From NCBI GenBank assembly GCA_965243615.1, contig CBDEVO010000003.1, positions 434,001 through 498,000 of the forward strand: DNA of 64,000 nt. The letters run 5' to 3'. Under the pieces are notes generated by a model that was not told the DNA's origin, ran no database searches, and saw nothing but the letters and a program-made list of their open reading frames with translations. Both the position numbers and the translations under genes were made by a program. This DNA is from JAJEEA01 sp965243615. GTDB lineage: Bacteria > Acidobacteriota > Vicinamibacteria > Vicinamibacterales > UBA8438. Of the stretch, positions 8,175-15,924 are shown piece by piece (position 1 is the stretch's first letter; every line of letters begins with the position of its first letter).

Positions 8175-8900
8175 TCAGCGCACCGCGCCCGAGTACCAGC
8201 CCCTCCAGACCGCCTTCCGGCGCCGGAACAGCCCGATGACGACGGGGTTGGTCCAGACCAGGATCTTCCACACGGGCCACTTATCGAAGCGCCGGCAGGA
8301 GGGTCTCACGCGCGGTTCCCGCACGAACCGGACGTTGCGTCCGGTCCGGCGGGCGAGCTTCCGGAGGCCCCAGTGGAAGTCGACGTCCTCGCCCATCCAC
8401 ACGCCCTCGTCGTAGCCCCCGATCTCTTCGAACACCTCCTTGCGACAGAACTGCGCGGCGCCCTGCACCATCCCCGTGGCTCGGGCGAGGAGCCGCCAGA
8501 GGCGAAGATAGAGCCGCACCAACGAGCGTCGCGGCTGGTAGTCGACGTCCACGCCGCCCCCGACGCATGACGGGTCGCGCATCGCCGCGCACATCGCGAC
8601 GAGGAGCGTGCGCGGCACGATCACGTCGGCATCGACGAAGACGAGCACGTCGCCCGCGGCGCGGCGCGCGCCGGCATTGCGGGCACGCGCAATGCCCTGC
8701 ACCGGTTCGTGGACGACCGTCGCGCCGAAGTCGCGGGCCAGGGCGCCGGTCCCGTCCGCGCTGGCGTTGTCGACGACGACGACGTCCACGTCGACGCCAG
8801 CCGCGGCGCGCGCTTCTTCGGCGGCGGCGCGGATCGAGCCCAGCGTCGGCGCGAGGTACGCCTCTTCGTTGAAGGCGGGAACGATGACCGTGAGCCTCAT
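8175..8900 (-). CDS. Family 2 glycosyltransferase
   Basis: A 241-residue GT-A fold enzyme: VIVPAFNEEAYL at the N-terminus, the nucleotide-binding VVVDNASADGT, a metal-binding DAD in VFVDADVIVP, and GMVQGAAQFC ... GGYDEGVWMGEDVDF supplying the acceptor-side acidic motif. It would transfer a sugar from a nucleotide-sugar to an unknown acceptor at the cytoplasmic face of the membrane. A hydrophobic C-terminal stretch (WPVWKILVWTNPVVIGLF) suggests membrane association. Its ATG overlaps the stop of the upstream permease (ATGA), so the two are probably translationally coupled. Confidence 0.9.
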   Translation of the reverse strand: MRLTVIVPAFNEEAYLAPTLGSIRAAAEEARAAAGVDVDVVVVDNASADGTGALARDFGATVVHEPVQGIARARNAGARRAAGDVLVFVDADVIVPRTLLVAMCAAMRDPSCVGGGVDVDYQPRRSLVRLYLRLWRLLARATGMVQGAAQFCRKEVFEEIGGYDEGVWMGEDVDFHWGLRKLARRTGRNVRFVREPRVRPSCRRFDKWPVWKILVWTNPVVIGLFRRRKAVWRGWYSGAVR

Positions 8901-11383
8901 TCCGAGCGCAGGGCGACCATGGGATCGACCCGCGACGCGCGACGCAGGGGCGCGGCGGCGGCGAGAAGGCCGACCGCGGCGAGCAACAGGATACTGGCGA
9001 CGAGGGTAGCGGGATCGGTCGCGGCGACACCGAAGAGAACGCCCCTCAGAACGCGCGCGCAGGCGAACGCCAGGAACCCGCCGGCGGCCACCCCGAGGAA
9101 CAGCAGGACCGCGCTCTCGCGTCCCAGCAGGACGGCGACGTCGCGCCCTTGCGCGCCCAGGGCGAGCCGCACGCCGATCTCGCGGGTGCGTCGGGCGACA
9201 CTCGATGCGAGCACGCCGTACAGCCCGATGCCCGCGAGCAGCAGGGTGAGCCCGGCGAACAGCGCCGACAGGTAGCCGAGCATCCGTTCCGACGAGAGGC
9301 CCGCCTCGACGTCCACGTCGAGCGTGTGCACGGAGGTGACGGGCATGCGCCGGTCGATGCTCCCGGCGAGGGCGAGCAGGGCGGGAACGACGCGCGCCGG
9401 TTCGTCGCCGACCCGCACCAGCAGGGTCATTTCCGTCGGGGGGCCCTGCCTCCGGTGCAGGTACACGGTATCCGCGGGACCGCTCCTGACGCCCCGGTCT
9501 CTCGCGTCCGCGGCCACGCCGACGATCTCCAGCTCTTCCGCACCCTGGCGGAACCGCCGCCCCAGCGGGTTCCCACCGTCGAAGTAATGCTCGACGAACC
9601 TCTCGTTCACGACGGCGGCCAGCGGGCGGCCGCGTTCGTCGCGCTCATCGAGGTCCCTGCCGCGGACCAGGGCCTGCCCCAGGGTCTCGAAGTACCGCGA
9701 GCTGACGAAGTTGAAGGCGACGACGGTGTCTCCGCGTCCCGGCGCGGGAACGTAGCCGGGGACCTCGATGCCCATCGTGACGGACATCCCGCCGTACGGG
9801 GGGCTGGCCGCGAGGCTGGCCGCGGCGACGCCGGGCAGCTCGCGCGCGCGCGACAGCATCTCGTCGAAGACCGCCGAGACATCCGCGCCGGATCGGCCGG
9901 TCGCCGCGGGGTCGACCCGCAACGCGATCACCCTCTCGCGATCGAACCCGAGGTCGAGGGTGGCAAGCGTCGCCAGCGTCCGCGTCAGCAGCCCGGCCGC
10001 GAACACCACGGCCAGGCACACCGCTACCTGAACGACGACCAGCGCACCGGACGTGAGCCCGCGCCCCGCGGATCCGCCCGCCGCGGGCCCCCGCTCGACA
10101 CCCGCGACCAGGTCCGGTCGCGTCGCCCGCCACGCGGGAACCACCCCGCAGAGAATCGCGGTCATGGCGGTCGCGAGGAGGGAGAAGACGAGCACGTCCG
10201 CGTCGACCGGGACCTGCACCGCGGAAACGGCGGTCCGGCCAGCGTTCAGGATGTCGACGAGCGCGCCGCGAATCCAGAACGACAACGCGACCCCGGCGAG
10301 CCCCCCGGCGGCCGCCAGCACCGAGGCCTCCACGAGCAGTTGCCGTGCGAGCCTCGCCCTCGAGGCGCCGAGGCACAGGCGAACACCGAGCTCCCCCGCG
10401 CGCGCCTGCACCCTGGCGAGCAGGAGATTCGCGAGATTGGCGCACGCCACCAGCAGGACCAGGGCGGCCAGGCCCATCGCCACCAGCACGGGTGCACCGA
10501 ATGTCGATCTGACCGTGTTGAGGCCCTGGGCCCCGTCGTCCAGCCGGAGCTCGCCCTGTCTGTCCGGGTCGATCGCCTGAAGCGCGAGCCGGGCCTGCCG
10601 TTCCGCCTCGGCCCGGGCGACGCCGTCGTGGAGCCGCGCCATGGGCGCGAGCCAGGACAGGCCATCCAGGCGTAGCGCTCCCGCGCCGCCGCCGAGAGCG
10701 GGCAGGAAGTCGCCGGCCCGCGTCGCCGGCACCCCGACGTCGAAACGGCGGTGCAGCTCGGCGCCGTGGAAGCCGCGCTCGGTCACCCCGACGACGCGGT
10801 AGCCGCGGCCGTTCAGGAACACCGTCCGCCCGACCACGCCGGGGTCGCCGCCGAACGCGCGCTGCCAGAGCCCGTGGCCGAGCACGCAGACGGGGTCGGC
10901 GGCCGCGTTCCGCACGTCGTCGTCGTCGAACAGGCGCCCGACAGCCGCGGTCACGCCCAACGTACGATAGTAGCGGCCGGTGACCAGCTCGCCGTTGACC
11001 CACCCGCCGCCGTCGCCGCCCGCCGACAGGTTCATCGGCCTCGAGAACCAGCCGAAGACGCCGGCGAAGGCCGGGGTCCGCTCGGCGAGGGCGTCGACGG
11101 TCCCCGTGGTCCACACCACGCCGCTGCGCTCGCCCCGATGGGTCCGCGCGAAGGTGACGAGGCGGTCCGGCTCGGCCACCGCCAACCGCTGGAGCAGGAC
11201 GGCGTCGACGAAGGAGAAGATCGCGGTGTTGGCGCCGATCCCGAGCGCGAGCGAGGCCACGGCGACCCACGCGAACACCGGGCTCCGGCGCAAGCCGCGC
11301 AGCGCGTACCGGCCGTCCTGCCGCAGCTCGCCGACAAACCGCGGGACGTGCGCGCGCCCACGGTCGTTCCTGGCGCCCTCCAC
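8897..11383 (-). CDS. ABC transporter permease, ADOP class without prefix domain, 828 aa
   Basis: A MacB-like permease with the family hallmark GIGANTAIFSFVDAVLL in the first transmembrane region, a periplasmic domain containing LLTGRYYRTLGV-like and NGRGYRVVGV segments, ANLANLLLARVQAR before the second hydrophobic block, and a C-terminal FtsX-like repeat (RTREIGVRLALGA). It lacks the acidic prefix found in most paralogues here. The start is uncertain: a GTG at 11383 precedes the first family-like sequence (VGELRQDGRYALRGL), while the frame remains open another 138 codons upstream with atypical composition. It lies 217 bp downstream of another permease and overlaps the glycosyltransferase gene. 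Confidence 0.82.
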   Translation of the reverse strand: MEGARNDRGRAHVPRFVGELRQDGRYALRGLRRSPVFAWVAVASLALGIGANTAIFSFVDAVLLQRLAVAEPDRLVTFARTHRGERSGVVWTTGTVDALAERTPAFAGVFGWFSRPMNLSAGGDGGGWVNGELVTGRYYRTLGVTAAVGRLFDDDDVRNAAADPVCVLGHGLWQRAFGGDPGVVGRTVFLNGRGYRVVGVTERGFHGAELHRRFDVGVPATRAGDFLPALGGGAGALRLDGLSWLAPMARLHDGVARAEAERQARLALQAIDPDRQGELRLDDGAQGLNTVRSTFGAPVLVAMGLAALVLLVACANLANLLLARVQARAGELGVRLCLGASRARLARQLLVEASVLAAAGGLAGVALSFWIRGALVDILNAGRTAVSAVQVPVDADVLVFSLLATAMTAILCGVVPAWRATRPDLVAGVERGPAAGGSAGRGLTSGALVVVQVAVCLAVVFAAGLLTRTLATLATLDLGFDRERVIALRVDPAATGRSGADVSAVFDEMLSRARELPGVAAASLAASPPYGGMSVTMGIEVPGYVPAPGRGDTVVAFNFVSSRYFETLGQALVRGRDLDERDERGRPLAAVVNERFVEHYFDGGNPLGRRFRQGAEELEIVGVAADARDRGVRSGPADTVYLHRRQGPPTEMTLLVRVGDEPARVVPALLALAGSIDRRMPVTSVHTLDVDVEAGLSSERMLGYLSALFAGLTLLLAGIGLYGVLASSVARRTREIGVRLALGAQGRDVAVLLGRESAVLLFLGVAAGGFLAFACARVLRGVLFGVAATDPATLVASILLLAAVGLLAAAAPLRRASRVDPMVALRSE

Positions 11384-11600
11384 CCTGCCGAGTGTATGCG
11401 ATGGGAGGACCCGGGCGAGACTCCACCACCGCGGGGTCGCCGCGCGCTCCACCGCGACCGCAGGGTGTGCAGATCGACACGTCCCCCGCCAGCGGCCGGT
11501 GCGGCTGTCGTGCTCGAACGGTCCGCCGATCACCTGTCCGGCGTCCTCCAGGCCTCGCGGGCCCCGCTGGAACCGGCACGCTTGGCACGTCCGTGCCCCG

Positions 11601-14354
11601 TCACTTGTGCCGCAGCGCCTCCATCGGGTCGACGCGGGAAGCGCGGTGGGCGGGGACGAGCCCGGCCGCGAGCGCCACCGCGGCCAGGCCCGCCACCGCG
11701 GCGCCGATGACGGCGGGGGGCAGGCGGTCCATCTCGTAGAGCACCGACCGCAGCACGCGCCCGAGGCCGAGCGCGAGGACGAGCCCGATCGCGCCACCGG
11801 CGAGCGCCATCCGGCCCACCTGGCCGAGCACCATCGCGCGCAGCCGCCGCGCGTCGGCGCCGAGGGCCATGCGCAGGCCGAGCTCGCGGGTGCGCAGGGC
11901 CACCGCGTAGGCGAGGACGCCGTAGAGCCCGACGGCCGCGAGCAGGGTCGCGAGGGCCGCGAAGGCGGTCAGGAGCACCGTCGCGACGCGCGACGGCTCG
12001 TTCAGCTCGGCCATGCGCGCCAACGGCATCAGGTAAACCACCGGCAGGTTCCGGTCGATGCCGGCGACGAGCCCGGGAATCGAGCGCATCACGTCGTCGA
12101 GCCGCCCCGAGCCGCGGACGAAGAACCACAGGCCGCCGGCGTCCTCCTGTCGCCAGGGGACGAAGGCGAGCGGCGGCGGAACCCGGTTCCCGAAGCTCAG
12201 CTGCGTGTCGGCGACCAGCCCGACGATCTGCGTGTCGAGCTCCGCGTCGAGGCCACCGCGCCCGATCAGCGTCCCCACCGGGTTCCGGCCGAGATCGAAC
12301 TTGCGCGCGAACGCCTCGTTCACGATGGCCACCCGGGGGGCACCGGCGGTGTCCGACGCCGAGAACGCCCGGCCGGCGAGCAATGGGATCCCCAGGGTGC
12401 TGAAGTAGCCCGTCCCGATACGGTTCAGCCGCGCGGTGCGGTTCGTGTCCGGCCCGGCCTCGAACCCCTGGACCATCATCTCGGCCGGCGACCCCGAGCC
12501 GGTGAACGCCAGCACGCCGCCCGTGGACGCGGTGACGCCGGCCACGCCGGGCTGCGCCGACAGCGCGTTTTCGACGTCCTCGAACAGGGCCAGGTTGCGG
12601 GCCGCGCCGTAGCCGTTCATCTCGGGTTGCAGGCGGAACGTCACGACGCCGTCCATCCGGAACCCCATGTCGATGCGGTTCATGTTGCGCAGGCTCTGGA
12701 TGAAGAGCCCCCCCACCACCAGCAGCGCCAGGGCCAGGGCGAGCTGCGCCACCACCAGCCCCTGGCGGAAGCGGGACGCCGACCGGGTGCCGCCGGAGTG
12801 GCCGGCCTCGTCCTTGAGCACCGCGATCGGGTCGACCCGCGTGCTGTAGAGCGCGGGCAGGAGCCCGAAGACGACCGCCGTCGCCAGCGACACGGCGGCG
12901 GTGAAGGGGATGGCGTTGGGGTCGAGCACGAACGCCTCTCGAAGGACGTCGGACACGGACGCGCCCGGCAGCAGCGTCCACACGAACCGCAGGGTCCAGT
13001 GGGCCAGGACCAGCGCCACCGCCCCCGCGAGGAGCGCGAGCAGGCACGACTCGGTCAGGAGCTGCGTCAGGAGATGGCGCCGCGAGGCGCCCAGCGAGAG
13101 CCGCACCGCCATCTCCCCCGACCGGGCTGCCGACCGGGCGAGCTGCAGGTTCGCGATGTTGGCGCAGGCGATGAGGAGGACGGCGCCGGTGATGCCGAGC
13201 AGGAACAACAGGGCCACGTGCTGGACCCCGCGGCTCATCCGGCTCTGCCCGAGGCGGCCGGGCGCGATCTGAAGGGGCCGCTCGAGAAACTGCGCCAGCG
13301 TCTGCGCGCTCATCGCGGTCTGCAGCGGCGTCTCGACGTCGGCGAGGATGCTCCGGTACAGGGGCTCGAGGGCCGCGCGCGCCTGGTCGACGGACACGCC
13401 GGGCGCGAGGCGGGCGAAGAGGTAGGTCGAGTAGGCGCGCCGGTCCTCGAAGCGGCCGTCGCGGCTCGGCGAGAGCAGGCCGCGCATGGTGATGGGCACG
13501 AAGAAGTCGCACGGCATGTTGATGGTCGTGCCGCGGAACCCCGGCGGCCCCACCCCCACGATGGTCAGCGATGTGCCGTTCACGACGAGCACGTCGCCCA
13601 ACGCATCGGGCGATGCGCCGAACTCGGACTGCCAGTAGTCGTGGCTGAGAACGACGACGGGGTGGCCGCCGACGGCCCCGTCGACCTCGGGGCCGAACAG
13701 GCGGCCGGCGGCCGGCTGCAGGCCCAGGGTCGCGAAGTAGGAGCCCGAGACCTGCGTACCCTGCACCGTGGCGGCGCGACCCTGGTGGGCCACGTTGGCG
13801 AAGAGCCCCTTGTGCGCGGCGAGGCTCGTGAAGACCGCCTGCTCGCGCTCCAGGTCGCGGAACATCGGGTAGCTGAACGTCTCGTCGCACGTGCCCGCGT
13901 TGTCGGGGTCGCAGGACCCCGGCTTCGGTCCGGGGGACGCGAGGTTGACGAGCCCGTCGGGGTCCGCCACCGGCAGCGGGCGCAGCAGAAGCTGGCTGTA
14001 CAGCGAGAAGATCGCGGTGTTCGAGCCGATGCCGAGGGCCAGCGACAGGACCGCGACGCCGGTGACGACCGGGGCCTTGAGCAGCATGCGCAGCGCGAGC
14101 CGGATGTTGGTCATGACGTGTCCCGCCTCGTCCACGAGCCACAGGCCGCGCGCCTGCCGGCAGCCGTCCTTGGCGCCCTCCACGCTGCCGAAGTGGAGCC
14201 GCGCCCGACGCCGGGCTTCCGCCGGGGGCACGCCCGACCGGATCAGGTCCCGGGCATAGGCGTCGAGGTGAAAGCGCACCTCTTCGTCGAGCGATTCCTC
14301 GAAGCCGTCCCGCCGGGTCCAGACCGTCAGGTACGAGCGGAGCCGCTTGAACAT
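11601..14354 (-). CDS. ABC transporter permease, ADOP class, 917 aa
   Basis: A complete duplicated permease. The N-terminal cytoplasmic prefix runs from MFKRLRSYLTVW through DEEVRFHLDAYARDL and EARRRARLHFGSVEG. Then come GIGSNTAIFSLYSQLLL in the first membrane span, a large periplasmic region, CANIANLQLARSAARSGEMA, and the C-terminal RTRELGLRMALGADARRL unit ending in RASRVDPMEALRHK. The ATG at 14354 is preceded by AGGAGG ten bases upstream. The role is predicted as inner-membrane transport or mechanotransmission; the partner ATPase and substrate are unknown. Confidence 0.9.
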   Translation of the reverse strand: MFKRLRSYLTVWTRRDGFEESLDEEVRFHLDAYARDLIRSGVPPAEARRRARLHFGSVEGAKDGCRQARGLWLVDEAGHVMTNIRLALRMLLKAPVVTGVAVLSLALGIGSNTAIFSLYSQLLLRPLPVADPDGLVNLASPGPKPGSCDPDNAGTCDETFSYPMFRDLEREQAVFTSLAAHKGLFANVAHQGRAATVQGTQVSGSYFATLGLQPAAGRLFGPEVDGAVGGHPVVVLSHDYWQSEFGASPDALGDVLVVNGTSLTIVGVGPPGFRGTTINMPCDFFVPITMRGLLSPSRDGRFEDRRAYSTYLFARLAPGVSVDQARAALEPLYRSILADVETPLQTAMSAQTLAQFLERPLQIAPGRLGQSRMSRGVQHVALLFLLGITGAVLLIACANIANLQLARSAARSGEMAVRLSLGASRRHLLTQLLTESCLLALLAGAVALVLAHWTLRFVWTLLPGASVSDVLREAFVLDPNAIPFTAAVSLATAVVFGLLPALYSTRVDPIAVLKDEAGHSGGTRSASRFRQGLVVAQLALALALLVVGGLFIQSLRNMNRIDMGFRMDGVVTFRLQPEMNGYGAARNLALFEDVENALSAQPGVAGVTASTGGVLAFTGSGSPAEMMVQGFEAGPDTNRTARLNRIGTGYFSTLGIPLLAGRAFSASDTAGAPRVAIVNEAFARKFDLGRNPVGTLIGRGGLDAELDTQIVGLVADTQLSFGNRVPPPLAFVPWRQEDAGGLWFFVRGSGRLDDVMRSIPGLVAGIDRNLPVVYLMPLARMAELNEPSRVATVLLTAFAALATLLAAVGLYGVLAYAVALRTRELGLRMALGADARRLRAMVLGQVGRMALAGGAIGLVLALGLGRVLRSVLYEMDRLPPAVIGAAVAGLAAVALAAGLVPAHRASRVDPMEALRHK

Positions 14355-14726
14355 CGGGCGATGCCTCCTCCGGGGCGTCACCGGGCACGGCCGCCGGCCG
14401 CGGACCCGGCTGGCCGGCGGGCTGACGCCGCCCGCTGCCGTCTCCCAGGTACACAAAGGGAGGCTAACACCACTTTCCTAGCTTTGCAAGGGAGCCCGGT
14501 GACACGTGCCGGGCGGTGGCCGGCGACGAACGCGGGGGGTGGCTCGCGACGGGCGACCGGCGCTGGTGGGCGACCGCCACGGGCGTCGGCGGGCGATCGC
14601 CTGCCGCGGGCGCCGAGCATCGACGCCGAGTATGCCGCACTCCGCGGCGGGGCCAACTCGGCACGGTGTTTGCTCGCAGTCTTCCCCGACAGCGGGCGGC
14701 TTGCGACGGTAGAGAAGGCTGGAGAC
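14355..14726. other. Intergenic region between divergent genes, no gene seen
   Basis: This 372-bp stretch holds the upstream regions of the minus-strand permease and the plus-strand Rpn pseudogene. An AT-richer patch (about 14455-14490) could hold the permease promoter, but no confident -35/-10 pair was found. The remainder is very GC-rich with no supported coding frame. Confidence 0.4.
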
Positions 14727-15741
14727 ATGCACGACGAGGTCTACAAGAAGCTGTTCGCCTTCCCGCGCATGGTCGAAGACCTGCTGCGCGGTTTCGTGGC
14801 CGGTCCGCAGGTGGACGACATCGATTTCTCGACGCTACGGAAGTTTCGGCCGAGTATGTCAGCGACGAGCTGCTCAAGCGCCACGGCGATGCCGTGTGGC
14901 GGGTCCGCCTGCGCGGGCATTGGGTGTAAACCTGGTCGTGTTGCTGGAGTTCCAGTCGCGAGACGAGCCCAGGATGGCCCTGCGCATCCTGACTTACACG
15001 GGCCTGTTGTACGAGGAACTGGTCCGCAACCGGGCGGTGGCGGCGGGCGAGTCGCTGCCGGCCGTGCTGCCGGTGGTGCTGTACAACGGCACGCGGCCGT
15101 GGCGGGCGGCTCGGGAGATGGGCGAGCTGATCGCGGCGGTGGGGCCGGAACTCGCGCCGTATCAGCCGGCGCAACGGTACCACGTGGTTGACGAGCGGCA
15201 CCTGGCGGAGGACGATCTCCCGAGCGGCAATCTGATGACGTCGGTCGTGCGGCTCGAGCGGATCGGAGCGGCGGCGGACTTGGTCCGAGTCTTGGAGGCT
15301 CTGCAGGCGAAGCTGAATGATCCGCGAGAGACGGGGCTGCACCGGGTGTTCCTCGACTGGGTGCGGCAGTTGGCGGAGGGGCTGGCGCCGTCCGGCGGGG
15401 GGTTGCCGCCGGTGCGGACGCTGGAGGAGCTGAAGATGACCTTGGTCGAACGCGTAGCCGAGTGGCCGAAGCAGTGGCTTCGGGAAGGCATCGAGCAGGG
15501 CGTGAAGCAGGGCATCGAGCAGGGCGTGAAGCAAGGGCCTGCTCAACAACGCGCGCTCTTGCGCCGGCAGGCGGCGTTGCGGTTCGGCGCCGAGACGGCG
15601 TCGCGCGTGTCTCGGGCGGTGGAACCGATTGTTGATCCGGAGGGTCTGGCCGCGGCGGGCGATTGGATCGTGCGGGCCGACACCGGCGACCAGTTGGTCG
15701 AGCGGCTGATGCAGCTCGCCGGGGAACGGGACACCCCCTGA
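14727..15741 (+). pseudogene. Rpn family recombination-promoting nuclease/putative transposase, frameshifted
   Basis: The start (ATG 14727, GGAG just upstream) reads HDEVYKKLFAFPRMVEDLL, the classic Rpn/PD-(D/E)XK transposase opening. The protein then continues in a second frame (SAEYVSDELLKRHGDAVWRVR) and a third (LVVLLEFQSRDEPRMALRI), so two frameshifts are needed. The later part is intact through PAVLPVVLYNGTRPW and a C-terminal GIEQGVKQG repeat typical of the family. An intact copy would be a cytoplasmic DNA endonuclease. As written it cannot produce a full product; sequencing error is possible but two independent errors are less likely. Confidence 0.8.
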
Positions 15742-15789
15742 ACCCGCTCGGGCGGCAGGAGGGTCTGCGACCACTGCCCGGCAACCATC

Positions 15790-15912
15790 GCCTCCGATGG
15801 AGGTGATCGATCGTCGGCCGTCGAGGATGTCCGTGATGCGGCCCGACGGAACGCCGATGTCGAGCGCCAGCCGATTGACGCTCAGGTTCCGGGCCTCGAT
15901 CTCTCTTGCCGC
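15790..15912 (-). pseudogene. HigA-like antitoxin helix-turn-helix fragment
   Basis: Minus-strand translation gives REIEARNLSVNRLALDIG followed by VPSGRITDILDGRRSIT, the XRE helix-turn-helix of HigA/VapI antitoxins. The N-terminal start and the C-terminal dimerisation part are missing, and no HigB toxin is adjacent. The fragment lies between the Rpn pseudogene and the end of a permease gene. Confidence 0.6.
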
Positions 15913-15924
15913 ATCTCCTCTCGT

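Noticed and set aside
11384..11797. N-terminal extension of the permease at 8897-11383
   Set aside because: The extra 138 codons have atypical composition and overlap the end of the upstream permease gene; no prefix-domain motif is visible.
10980..15191. A 1,403-codon open frame on the plus strand
   Set aside because: It lies antisense to two permease genes with strong family motifs and consists of Arg/Pro/Ala-rich, motif-free sequence. This is the typical shadow frame of high-GC genes.
14464..15774. A 436-codon minus-strand frame antisense to the Rpn pseudogene
   Set aside because: The codons are the complement of recognisable Rpn sequence, apart from a short HigA-like piece further upstream annotated separately.
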